From Indolivaga alginatilytica (GTDB lineage: Bacteria; Bacteroidota; Bacteroidia; Bacteroidales; Dysgonomonadaceae): DNA of 64,000 bases. Of this stretch, positions 28,563-36,801 are shown in pieces. The stretch's first letter is position 1. Each line of letters starts with the position of its first letter. Both the position numbers and the translations under genes were made by a program. The DNA is taken from positions 62,001 to 126,000 of the forward strand of contig NZ_QICL01000013.1 in the NCBI RefSeq assembly GCF_003201355.1, written 5' to 3'. The notes beneath the pieces were generated by a model. It was not told the origin of the DNA. It worked only from the letters and a program-made list of their open reading frames with translations, and searched no databases.

Positions 28563-29017
28563 ATGTTAAATGTCAGAATGAATATTTTGTCGTTAAAAAA
28601 GATTAAGCCATCAATACAATTTCCAAATCGTTCTCAAACTCAACAAATCATCTGTAAATGTGCCTTTTCGGGCTTACCTCAACTTTCTTGTAAAACTGAA
28701 TTATCCAATTCCCGAAAATTCATTTATTACAGAAAACACCTTTACATGCTCCAACTAAAACACTCGATGACACAATAAACAACCATCCCTCCAACGATCG
28801 GTCGTAAAAATAGTCAATAAATCCAATTATCAATATATAATGAATCTTGTTTTACTTTTATTAAGGTCTCAGACCTTCCCTGTTGTCAGTTATCAATTAT
28901 ATGTACACGAGCTAACAAGTATGTTTACTGATAACAGTTGGCTGTTAGCTCGTAACTATTTTACGTTACTTATACGATTTTGTAATAGAACAAAAAATAT
29001 CTTCAAACATAATTTTG
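28563..29017. other. Intergenic stretch between the Bat operon and pgk
   Basis: No gene is supported here. A 71-codon frame (28563-28778, plus) has no recognisable family, signal or start context. The stretch contains one perfect AAGGTCTCAGACCTT palindrome (28863-28877), the head of the intergenic repeat family, with an uncertain tail, and the divergent promoters at each end. Confidence 0.5.
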
Positions 29018-29025
29018 TATATTTG
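29018..29025 (+). promoter_or_regulatory. pgk promoter -7 element
   Basis: TATATTTG matches the TAnnTTTG consensus exactly and lies 75 bp upstream of the pgk start. The -33 element is not clear. Confidence 0.5.
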
Positions 29026-29100
29026 TGTCCCTTTGGATTCAAAACCCACTTAGGAAAAGCTAAAACGATAAAAACTAAATATTTTTAATTACAAACAGTT

Positions 29101-30363
29101 ATGATAACAATTGACAAATTCAACTTTGCCGGTAAAAAGGCATTTGTGAGAGTTGACTTTAATGTGCCTCTTGATGCTAATTTCAACATCACTGATGACA
29201 CACGTATCCGTGCAGCTCTTCCTACTTTGAAAAAAATCCTTGCTGACGGAGGTAGCCCAATCATTGCATCGCACTTGGGTCGTCCTAAAGGAGTTGAAGA
29301 CAAATATTCATTGAAGCACATTCTTGGACATGTATCTGAACTTTTGGGTGTTGATGTTCAATTTGCAAATGACTGTGCAGGAGAAGAAGCTGCTATGAAA
29401 GCTGCCGCTCTACAACCCGGAGAAGCTCTATTGTTAGAGAACCTTCGTTATTATGCTGAAGAAGAAGGCAAACCAAGAGGTTTAGCTGATGATGCTTCTG
29501 ATGACGAAAAAGCTGCTGCAAAAAAAGCAATCAAAGAAAAACAAAAAGATTTCACTAAAACTTTGGCTTCTTACGCTGATGTTTATGTGAACGATGCGTT
29601 TGGTACTGCTCACCGTGCTCATGCTTCTACAGCATTGATCGCTGACTATTTTGATGCAGAACACAAAATGTTTGGATTCTTGATGCAAAAAGAAATAGAC
29701 GCTGTAGACAAAATCATGTTGGAGCCAGCACGTCCATTTACTGCAATCATCGGAGGATCTAAAGTTTCTTCTAAAATTGATATTATCGAGAACCTACTTT
29801 CTAAAGTAAACAACCTTATCATCGGTGGTGGTATGGCATTTACTTTCGAAAAAGCTAAAGGTGGAAAGATCGGTAACTCTCTTTGTGAAGACGATAAACT
29901 AGAGTTGGCAAAAGAAATTATGGCTAAAGCGAAAGCTAACAATGTAAACATAATACTTTCCAGCGACGCTAAATTAGGAGACAAATTCAGCAACGACGCT
30001 AACACTCAATTTGCTGAAGCTAATGCAATTCCTGACGGATGGTCTGGTTTTGACATTGGTCCTAAAGGTGAAGCTGAGTTTTCGGAAGTTATCAAAAACT
30101 CTAAAACGATTCTTTGGAATGGTCCAGTTGGAGTATTTGAATTCGACAATTTTGCTCACGGATCTGAAGTTGTTGCTAAAGCTATTGCCGAAGCTTCTAA
30201 ACACGGTGCTTTCTCTCTTGTAGGAGGTGGTGATTCTGTTGCATGTGTAAACAAATTTGGTCTTGCCGATCAGGTTTCTTATGTATCAACTGGTGGTGGT
30301 GCTTTACTTGAATTTATCGAAGGTAAAGTTCTTCCAGGAATCAAAGCGATCAGAGGATTTTAA
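29101..30363 (+). CDS. pgk: Phosphoglycerate kinase
   Basis: A 420-residue enzyme of glycolysis that makes ATP from 1,3-bisphosphoglycerate. Visible motifs are [10 protein letters not shown] (about 17-26), the substrate loop ASHLGRPKG (about 58-66), [16 protein letters not shown], and the C-terminal nucleotide site [12 protein letters not shown]. An insertion of about 25 mostly charged residues ([20 protein letters not shown], near 130-150) makes it longer than the usual 390-400. This is common in Bacteroidetes. Codon use looks that of a highly expressed gene. It is followed by a strong terminator. Confidence 0.98.
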   Translation: MITIDKFNFAGKKAFVRVDFNVPLDANFNITDDTRIRAALPTLKKILADGGSPIIASHLGRPKGVEDKYSLKHILGHVSELLGVDVQFANDCAGEEAAMKAAALQPGEALLLENLRYYAEEEGKPRGLADDASDDEKAAAKKAIKEKQKDFTKTLASYADVYVNDAFGTAHRAHASTALIADYFDAEHKMFGFLMQKEIDAVDKIMLEPARPFTAIIGGSKVSSKIDIIENLLSKVNNLIIGGGMAFTFEKAKGGKIGNSLCEDDKLELAKEIMAKAKANNVNIILSSDAKLGDKFSNDANTQFAEANAIPDGWSGFDIGPKGEAEFSEVIKNSKTILWNGPVGVFEFDNFAHGSEVVAKAIAEASKHGAFSLVGGGDSVACVNKFGLADQVSYVSTGGGALLEFIEGKVLPGIKAIRGF

Positions 30364-30388
30364 GTTAAAAGCTTAAATACATAAAGCC

Positions 30389-30424
30389 AAAAGAGCTTAT
30401 TCCTAATTGGAATAAGCTCTTTTT
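30389..30424 (+). terminator. pgk terminator
   Basis: AAAAGAGCTTATTCC and GGAATAAGCTCTTTT form a perfect stem around a 5-nt loop, followed by further T, 25 bp past the pgk stop. Confidence 0.85.
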
Positions 30425-30517
30425 CTATCTAAAATTTAAATGTCCTTTTTTTACAATTACAAAAACAAATTATCCTTTAACTTTGAGGTTCAACTAACTG
30501 CTATATTCTAATCTGTT

Positions 30518-31321
30518 ATGGAAACTTTCAATATTATATATCCATCACCTGTACTTGCCCCTTATATAAGGTATTACTGGTTATTGAAAGTCGATACTAT
30601 TTCCGAGATATCAGAGACTAGTATTCCTGTTGGTTGTATTAACCTCATCTTTCATAGGGGAAGCAGAATGTTTTCGGAGACTTCTAAAGAGCTACAACCC
30701 CAATCATTTATCGGAGGACTATCCACCGAATTTACAGAACTTACCTCAACCGGAAATGTGGATATGATAGTTGTTGTATTTCAACCCTTCGGTGCCAGAG
30801 CATTTTTCGCTCTACCCATGAGTGAGTTTTTCAATAGTTGCATTTCTGTAAATGATATAGGAGATATTTCACTTAAAGAGCTTGCGAATCAAATCCAAGA
30901 TAATACGGATAGCTTATCATCGATAGCACTTATCGAAAAGCATTTCATAAAACAGCTTCATTCTTTTGATGACCACAATTATAAACGGATAGTTACCGCC
31001 ATCGAAGCAGTGAATAACCAACCATTGATAAACATTAATTCATTATCAGATATGACCTGTCTCAGTAACAAACAATTCACACGCATATTTACTGAGTACG
31101 TGGGCGCTAAACCTAAAGAATTTACACGAATCATCCGCTTTCAACGGGCGTTATATATTTTGCAGACAAATCCTCAGATAAGTCTAACTCAATTAGCTTT
31201 TGAGTGTGGCTATTACGACCAACCTCATCTTATAAAAGAGTTCAAAACCTTTTCAGGTTGTACCCCTACCGAATTTATGGCAAATTGTCCGCCCTACTCC
31301 GACTATTTCTCAACCCTTTAA
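30518..31321 (+). CDS. AraC-family transcriptional regulator with DUF6597-like N-terminal domain
   Basis: A 267-residue protein. The N-terminal domain (about 5-105, PSPVLAPYIRYYWLLKV, VGCINLIFHRG) resembles DUF6597, a cupin-like sensor domain. The C-terminal AraC domain (about 165-260) has both helix-turn-helix units, INSLSDMTCLSNKQFTRIF and SLTQLAFECGYYDQPHLIKE, ending FSGCTPTEF. The downstream VOC gene, 93 bp away in the same direction, may be its target or partner. The effector is unknown. Confidence 0.88.
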   Translation: METFNIIYPSPVLAPYIRYYWLLKVDTISEISETSIPVGCINLIFHRGSRMFSETSKELQPQSFIGGLSTEFTELTSTGNVDMIVVVFQPFGARAFFALPMSEFFNSCISVNDIGDISLKELANQIQDNTDSLSSIALIEKHFIKQLHSFDDHNYKRIVTAIEAVNNQPLININSLSDMTCLSNKQFTRIFTEYVGAKPKEFTRIIRFQRALYILQTNPQISLTQLAFECGYYDQPHLIKEFKTFSGCTPTEFMANCPPYSDYFSTL

Positions 31322-31414
31322 TGAATGTCCTTTTTTTACAAGTTTTCAGAGACATGTAATTCTACTTTTGTAAAGTCAAATAAAGAGTAATATTTCCACT
31401 AAAAATCAGATTTT

Positions 31415-31783
31415 ATGAAAAAGTTAATTGCATTCTTTGAGATTCCTGCAACCGATCTAGAAAGGGCTGTCAAGTTTTACCAATCAGTTTTTAAGATTAA
31501 ATTTTCAGTTCACGATTGGGGACAGGAGAAAATGGCATTCTTTCCAGAAGAAGATGGAATATGTCCCGGAGCTATTTCGTGGTCACCCACTTTTAAACCT
31601 TCGAAAGATGGTATCTTAATTAGCCTTAATTGCGAGAATATGGAGGCGTCACTTTCTATTGTCGAAAAAGAAGGTGGAAAGATTCTTATTCCAAAGACTA
31701 AAATTGAGGCAGAAAACAGAGGCTACTTCGCAGTTTGCTTAGATTCAGAAGGTAATAGTATAGGACTTTACTCCGATTTATAA
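31415..31783 (+). CDS. VOC (glyoxalase/bleomycin resistance) family protein
   Basis: A 122-residue single VOC domain: FFEIPATDLERAVKFYQSVF at the start, KMAFFPEEDG in the middle, and FAVCLDSEGNSIGLYSD at the end. The conserved Glu and His pattern for metal is weak, so it may be a binding rather than a catalytic member. It follows an AraC regulator and is closed by a terminator shared with the converging gene. Confidence 0.88.
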   Translation: MKKLIAFFEIPATDLERAVKFYQSVFKIKFSVHDWGQEKMAFFPEEDGICPGAISWSPTFKPSKDGILISLNCENMEASLSIVEKEGGKILIPKTKIEAENRGYFAVCLDSEGNSIGLYSDL

Positions 31784-31784
31784 A

Positions 31785-31823
31785 AAAGAAGAGTCAGTAT
31801 TCAATAAATACTGACTCTTTATA
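31785..31823. terminator. Bidirectional terminator between the VOC and hemerythrin-like genes
   Basis: GAGTCAGTATT (31791-31801) pairs perfectly with AATACTGACTC (31807-31817), with a 5-nt loop, an A-run before and a T-run after, serving both strands. Confidence 0.8.
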
Positions 31824-31845
31824 TCTAAATCTCTTTAGTCACGTA

Positions 31846-32544
31846 TTAAAGAACGCCTTTCTCAATTGTTTTCACCCGAGGTATAACAAGGCTATCTTCA
31901 ATGAATGTATGTGACGCTAGTTCTTCTTCCGACATATATAATTCAAGTAGAATATTAGTCATTAAAGTTTGATCCTTTACCCCTGAAACATATTTAAGAA
32001 GAATACGTTTTAAATCGGCAATCTTTTCTTCTATATTATTATGTCGCTCTTCAAAGATATTGATAGAGTATTTATCTTCATTTGACTTATTCATTAAAGA
32101 CTGAACATATGGAAACACCGTATTATCCTCGTACTTCATATGGTCATATACTTCTTTCTTGTAATTATCAAAGAAGTCTAACACCAATTTTTCGAGGCTT
32201 GATTCTTCCTCTGAAAAAATCAATTTCAATTTCCTTCTGATATTAGGCAGCCTGCTTTCCAAGAAATACTCATGAGAGCATTTCAAATAATACAGAAATG
32301 GCTGCAACGGAAGCTTATTAAATGCTTCCTGAACATCCATAATAGGTTTGTTTGACTGAATATTTGCCAAGAACAAAAAACATTCGGGATTGAAGCCGTA
32401 CTGTTCGCAAACAGCCCCCACACTTTTATCTCCAAAGCCTAATGAAAATTTAAGGCGAGTCAACAAAAGCAATAATTTGTAATCAGCATCAATAAGATCC
32501 GACATTTTCATTGCCTTACTATATTTCACCGTTATATTGCTCAT
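31846..32544 (-). CDS. Hemerythrin-like (HHE) domain protein
   Basis: A 232-residue helical protein. Iron-ligand-type residues in HHE spacing are seen in KCSHEYFLESRLP (about 87-99), YDHMKYEDNTVFPY (about 133-146), FEERHNNIEE (about 163-172) and LASHTFIEDSLVIP (about 211-224). This four-segment pattern is like the di-iron repair or sensing proteins of the ScdA/YtfE type. The start ATG overlaps the LuxR-type gene's stop by 4 bp, so translation is coupled. A link to oxidative or nitrosative stress is inferred from the family. Confidence 0.8.
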   Translation of the reverse strand: MSNITVKYSKAMKMSDLIDADYKLLLLLTRLKFSLGFGDKSVGAVCEQYGFNPECFLFLANIQSNKPIMDVQEAFNKLPLQPFLYYLKCSHEYFLESRLPNIRRKLKLIFSEEESSLEKLVLDFFDNYKKEVYDHMKYEDNTVFPYVQSLMNKSNEDKYSINIFEERHNNIEEKIADLKRILLKYVSGVKDQTLMTNILLELYMSEEELASHTFIEDSLVIPRVKTIEKGVL

Positions 32545-33140
32545 AATTGTATGTCTTTAATGTCCACTAATTTATTTAATATTGCATAGATTGTAAGTCC
32601 CGAAACACTATGTATTTCTAATTTCCGTCCTATATTTCGTCTGTGTGTAATAACTGTATGTATCGATATATTATGGTGTTCGGCAATCTCTTTGTTACTC
32701 ATACCCTTTACAATACTTATTAATATCTCTTTCTCGCGATCACTTAATTCACTCTGATCGGAAACTTTCGAGACATCTTTATTCAGACAAGCCGAGAGGA
32801 CTTCTTCAATCTTAGATTCCGAATCGTTTATTCTGATCACAGCATCGTAGGACTGATAAAATCGCTCGTCTATCATATTATACACCAATGCGATCAAAGG
32901 TATATGTTTTTCTATATTTAAATGCTGCCTTACGTCCCCTTTATGCGAATGTCCCAACAACATCGGATTGATGAGTACTGCATCCGGTTTCAATATTCCA
33001 AGCTGATAATTAATATCCTCCAATTCTTTCAGTTCAACCACCTTCGATACGATAGGTAATTGAGATAGAGTGTATACTAATCCCTTTCTTATTATATACG
33101 AAGTTTCAGCAACCGCTAAAACTTTACTTAAATTTGCCAT
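32541..33140 (-). CDS. LuxR-type response regulator with atypical receiver
   Basis: A 199-residue protein. The C-terminal LuxR helix-turn-helix is clear (about 130-190, LSDREKEILISIVKGMSNKE then SIHTVITHRRNIGRKL). The N-terminal part is receiver-like, but the position of the phosphorylated Asp reads PDAVLINPMLLG, with Asn in place of Asp, and the usual acidic pair at the start is absent (VLAVAETSYI). It is therefore probably not controlled by phosphorylation. The adjacent hemerythrin-like protein may supply the signal. Confidence 0.82.
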   Translation of the reverse strand: MANLSKVLAVAETSYIIRKGLVYTLSQLPIVSKVVELKELEDINYQLGILKPDAVLINPMLLGHSHKGDVRQHLNIEKHIPLIALVYNMIDERFYQSYDAVIRINDSESKIEEVLSACLNKDVSKVSDQSELSDREKEILISIVKGMSNKEIAEHHNISIHTVITHRRNIGRKLEIHSVSGLTIYAILNKLVDIKDIQL

Positions 33141-33272
33141 TGTTTCAGCTCCTTATCTAGAATCATTCTTTATAAGCACAAAGAACGTTATTTAAATCCG
33201 AGCAGGCAAGTGTTGGTTTAAAGTTTTAACAGAAAAATATCACATCAGCCTATTGATACATCGACTTTTAAG

Positions 33273-33280
33273 CAAAGATA
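33273..33280 (-). promoter_or_regulatory. Possible promoter of the LuxR-hemerythrin pair
   Basis: TATCTTTG on the minus strand matches TAnnTTTG, 132 bp before the LuxR-type gene. No TTG -33 element is apparent. Confidence 0.3.
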
Positions 33281-33292
33281 CCCTTGCAATAC

Positions 33293-34279
33293 CTAGAATA
33301 CTTTATCGAGGTAATCGGTCATATACTTCACTGTTGGTTCAAACCAGGGCTCAAATAACCAAAAGGGGTGAGGTGTATCAGGCAAAGAATATATTTCTGT
33401 ACTAATATTATAAACCGTCAGTTTCTCTATTAATTCATCCCGTCCGCCATGAAACCTCGGTATAGAACTGTTTATAAAACAAACCGGGGCAGATTCTTTT
33501 GTGACCCAATAGACAGGCGAAGCTTCTATCCACGGTTCTTTATTCTCATCATAAGTAGTACCAAACCATTTAACGGAAGCTGATACTTTATTTTTAGAAA
33601 TTGCTTCTAAAACTCCGTCAAGCGATTCTTTTGTAGTAAAATCGGAAATACCATCAATGTTTATTACAGCATGCACATTACTTGTGTGGTTGGAGTACTC
33701 TCTTCCTAATCCCTCATAAGATGCTTGTCCGTTAATTACTCCCAATAAAGTTGCAAGTTGTCCACCTGCCGAGCATCCCGATACTGCGATTCGTGTTGTA
33801 TCAATTCCGTACTGATCGGCATTTGCTCTTATCCATCGAAGAGCCGTTTTAAGATCGTGCACTGCTGCGGGATAAATAGCTTCGGGAGATAATCGGTATT
33901 CTACCGGAATGGTAACATATCCTTTAGCGGCTATTTGTTCTGCCATAGGTATTTGCAAAGATAAATCGCCGGAACTCCAGCCACCTCCATGTATCATCAA
34001 TAAAGCAGGGTATTTCTTTTCATCATCAGGGCGATAAATATTGAGATGTAAAGATCTGTTTGCGGAAGGCGTAGAGTATATTATTCCGTCCTTTGCAATA
34101 ACATTATCAGGCAAGAGAGGCTTCACTATTTTTATATACGTACGTTTCTTGCTTTCCTTTATATAGGTACTATAAACCGTAAAAGACGTATCGCGAGGGA
34201 TACCATCTATTATTACCTGAGCAGACAAAGTACTTCCCCCTGTCAGTAGAAAAGTTATCACTATAAATAAATGTCTCAT
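33293..34279 (-). CDS. Secreted alpha/beta-hydrolase (esterase, BD-FAE/CE10-like)
   Basis: A 328-residue protein with signal peptide (MRHLFIVITFLLTGGSTLSA). It has the oxyanion motif MIHGGGWSSGD (about 93-103), the nucleophile elbow SGCSAGGQLA (about 167-176) with Ser in GCSAGG, and a C-terminal His in LPDTPHPFW. These are marks of the esterase/lipase group acting on small acyl esters. It is the last gene of the pectin locus, after the GH43 gene, so removal of acetyl or other esters from pectic side chains is a reasonable inference. A hairpin separates it from the GH43 gene. Confidence 0.82.
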   Translation of the reverse strand: MRHLFIVITFLLTGGSTLSAQVIIDGIPRDTSFTVYSTYIKESKKRTYIKIVKPLLPDNVIAKDGIIYSTPSANRSLHLNIYRPDDEKKYPALLMIHGGGWSSGDLSLQIPMAEQIAAKGYVTIPVEYRLSPEAIYPAAVHDLKTALRWIRANADQYGIDTTRIAVSGCSAGGQLATLLGVINGQASYEGLGREYSNHTSNVHAVINIDGISDFTTKESLDGVLEAISKNKVSASVKWFGTTYDENKEPWIEASPVYWVTKESAPVCFINSSIPRFHGGRDELIEKLTVYNISTEIYSLPDTPHPFWLFEPWFEPTVKYMTDYLDKVF

Positions 34280-34298
34280 AAGCTATTTTCTAAATAAA

Positions 34299-34341
34299 TT
34301 AAGAGCAGAGGTAAAACTACTTTACAAACCTCCGCTCTTAA
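34299..34341 (-). terminator. Hairpin after the GH43 gene
   Basis: TTAAGAGCAGAGGT (34299-34312) pairs with ACCTCCGCTCTTAA (34328-34341) apart from one pair. It lies 40 bp past the GH43 stop and before the esterase gene. It may terminate or reduce read-through inside the operon. Confidence 0.6.
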
Positions 34342-34381
34342 TAACCATAACCAGATAAAAAAAACTAATAATCAATCTTGA

Positions 34382-36010
34382 TTATTTTTCCAACCTAAAC
34401 CAGTCTACATCGACCCTTCCTCCATCATTTTTGGGAATAGGACGAGAGCAGAATGTACCAATCTTAGCACCAATCCATTTACCTTCTTTCGCTTTAAACT
34501 CGTTACCTAATGTTATATATTTTTTGTCATCAGTACTATAACTGAATATGCATTTGTTTCCCGAAGTCATTTTTACCCGTAGATAAACAGTAGCGTCTTT
34601 TAGATTTACAGATGAGTTAACCGATTCTTTAGTACCTTTCTCTGCATTTGTACATTCCGATTGAGAAAGAATAAATCCATCAGCAGTATTTTCAAATGAT
34701 AGTAAAGCATAGTCCAAACCCATCACTACTAATCCCGTTCTCTCACCTGTAAATCGAAGATCAGGTTTTAGAGTCAATTTTACAGTAGCTGTAAAATCCG
34801 GTGCAGGAATCTTTTGCAACAATAAATTAGGCACATCCCACAGACTTTTATAATCGTCCGAAACAGGTACCGAATATAAACTCAAACAACCTTGCTCTTT
34901 ATTCGCAAAATGCCACCACGACTGAGGATTACCATGCCATTGCCACTGCAAACCCAAAGTATTGGTAGAAAACTCATCGCTTTCGGCAGGCGTTGCAATA
35001 GGATACGTTTTGCCTACGTTGGGTTTCTTATGTGTAAGAACAGGTTCACCACAGCCATCGCCGTCTTTGTCTACGCCAATTACAGGCCAGTCATTTTTCC
35101 AGACCATTGGTTGTAAGTGAGTAATTCGACCAACTGCTCCCACATCCTGAAAATGTATAAACCAATCTTCACCCGTTTGAGTATCTACCCATGCCCCTTG
35201 ATGCGGCCCGTTAATGGGTGTTTTTCCCTGATCCATTACCACTTTACGCTCATAAGGTCCGAAAACATCTTTCGATCTCATAGCTAATTGCCATCCTGTA
35301 GCAACCCCTCCTGCAGGAGCAAATATGTAATAATATCCATTACGTTTATAGAATTTTGGTCCTTCAATAGTAGGATCAAGATCGTGTCCATCGTAGATAA
35401 TACGTGACTCTCCTACTGCTTTCTTTCCGTCGGGAGTAAGCTTTGTTACAGCCAAAAGACTTTTGATGCCTGCACGGCTACCGGCATAAGCATGAGCCAG
35501 ATACACATCCCCATTATCGTCAAAAATCGGGCAGGAGTCGATCAAACCTTTTCCCTCTTTCACCATAACAAGAGGTTCCCATGCACCTGCCGGATCTTTT
35601 GTTTTAGTCATAAATATTCCCTGATCGGGATCACCATAATAAATATAGAACTCGCCTTTATGGTATCTGATCGCAGGAGCCCAAACTCCACCACCATGCT
35701 CTACTTTCGAAAAAATTGAGTCGGGTGTCAATTTATCAATGGCATAACCAATGATAGTCCAGTTTACCAGATCCTTCGAATGAAGTATCGGCAATCCGGG
35801 TACACAATTGAAGCTGGACGCTGTCATATAATAATCGTCGCCAACCCTACAAACATCAGGATCGGAGTAATCGGCATACAGAACAGGATTTTTATAAGAG
35901 CCATTACCCAGATCGGCAACCCATGTTTTTGAGATACTATTTTGAGCATTCATTCCTGACATTGCGCAGCATAGCAATAGGCCAAGTATGCTTTTTCTGA
36001 TCATTTTCAT
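34382..36010 (-). CDS. Glycoside hydrolase family 43 enzyme with C-terminal beta-sandwich
   Basis: A 542-residue enzyme with signal peptide (ending SGMNAQ). The five-bladed propeller shows the catalytic base in LYADYSDPDVCRVGDDYYM (about 44-62), then VWAPAIRYHKGEFYIYYG, and the acid in DLDPTIEGPKFYKRNG (about 210-225). Residues about 340-542 form a beta-xylosidase-type concanavalin-like domain (FSTNTLGLQWQWHGNP, RVDVDWFRLEK). Such enzymes remove arabinose, xylose or galactose from side chains; the specificity here is open. Its ATG shares the A with the TAA of the CE12 gene (TAATG), so translation is coupled. Confidence 0.92.
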   Translation of the reverse strand: MKMIRKSILGLLLCCAMSGMNAQNSISKTWVADLGNGSYKNPVLYADYSDPDVCRVGDDYYMTASSFNCVPGLPILHSKDLVNWTIIGYAIDKLTPDSIFSKVEHGGGVWAPAIRYHKGEFYIYYGDPDQGIFMTKTKDPAGAWEPLVMVKEGKGLIDSCPIFDDNGDVYLAHAYAGSRAGIKSLLAVTKLTPDGKKAVGESRIIYDGHDLDPTIEGPKFYKRNGYYYIFAPAGGVATGWQLAMRSKDVFGPYERKVVMDQGKTPINGPHQGAWVDTQTGEDWFIHFQDVGAVGRITHLQPMVWKNDWPVIGVDKDGDGCGEPVLTHKKPNVGKTYPIATPAESDEFSTNTLGLQWQWHGNPQSWWHFANKEQGCLSLYSVPVSDDYKSLWDVPNLLLQKIPAPDFTATVKLTLKPDLRFTGERTGLVVMGLDYALLSFENTADGFILSQSECTNAEKGTKESVNSSVNLKDATVYLRVKMTSGNKCIFSYSTDDKKYITLGNEFKAKEGKWIGAKIGTFCSRPIPKNDGGRVDVDWFRLEK

Positions 36011-36795
36011 TATTTTATTTCTTTGATTAAAGGTTTTACATCATTCTCTTTCAATCCTTCTACGAATAAGGATGCCATTATTCGTGCTCCGTTTTCTTTG
36101 AAGTGCGTATTATCTGTTTTCCCTTCCGGAAAGATTCTATTTTCGCCTGATGCGATATGCAAAAATAATGAAGCTGACTGATCTTTTCCCAAGCTAATCA
36201 ATAGATTTCTACTCTTTTCATACATATCTATCATCTCTACATTTTTATCTTTCGCGACTTGCCGAGCCAATTCTATATACTCACCATGCGAATCCTGAAA
36301 TACTCCATTCGAGTCGAATCGCCTTCGTACTACCGAAGTGCAAATTATTGGTTTTCCTCCTTTTGCTTTTACCTCATCCACAAAACGAGAAAGATTTTCA
36401 ACATACTGTTTTGGTGAAGTATAGCGATCCGGGCGATCTTCTGCCGAATCGTTATGTCCAAACTGAATAACTACATAATCTCCTTTTTGTATATTGTCTA
36501 TAATCTTCTGCCACCAGCCTTGTTCTATAAAAGTGCGTGAACTTCTTCCATTTTGGGCATAGTCTTCGACTACAACATTATCGTTAAAGAACTCAGGGAG
36601 AAGCTGCCCCCATCCTCTTTCGGGAAAAGCTTCCTTAATACTATCACCTGCAATACTATCCCACACATTTTTATACAGAGGCTTAAGTGCCATAGTGGAA
36701 TCGCCTGCCATAAATATATGCACAGGTCTTTTGGTCCCTGCAAAAAACAGGCATAAGGTAACAAAGGTGACAGATATAAGCAGGAGTTTTTTCAT
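36010..36795 (-). CDS. Rhamnogalacturonan acetylesterase (CE12, SGNH hydrolase)
   Basis: A 261-residue secreted SGNH esterase. Catalytic Ser is in MAGDSTMA (about 29-36), the Gly block is YAQNGRSSR, the Asn block is FGHNDS (about 113-118) and the Asp-His pair is in KTDNTHFKENGA (about 229-240). CE12 enzymes remove acetyl groups from rhamnogalacturonan. It lies 6 bp after a second, larger CE12 gene, and the two paralogues differ in length and domains. Confidence 0.92.
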   Translation of the reverse strand: MKKLLLISVTFVTLCLFFAGTKRPVHIFMAGDSTMALKPLYKNVWDSIAGDSIKEAFPERGWGQLLPEFFNDNVVVEDYAQNGRSSRTFIEQGWWQKIIDNIQKGDYVVIQFGHNDSAEDRPDRYTSPKQYVENLSRFVDEVKAKGGKPIICTSVVRRRFDSNGVFQDSHGEYIELARQVAKDKNVEMIDMYEKSRNLLISLGKDQSASLFLHIASGENRIFPEGKTDNTHFKENGARIMASLFVEGLKENDVKPLIKEIK

Positions 36796-36801
36796 TGGTG
36801 C

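Noticed and set aside
28563-28778. 71-codon open frame between the Bat operon and pgk
   Set aside because: No family features, no signal or start context, and composition like non-coding DNA.
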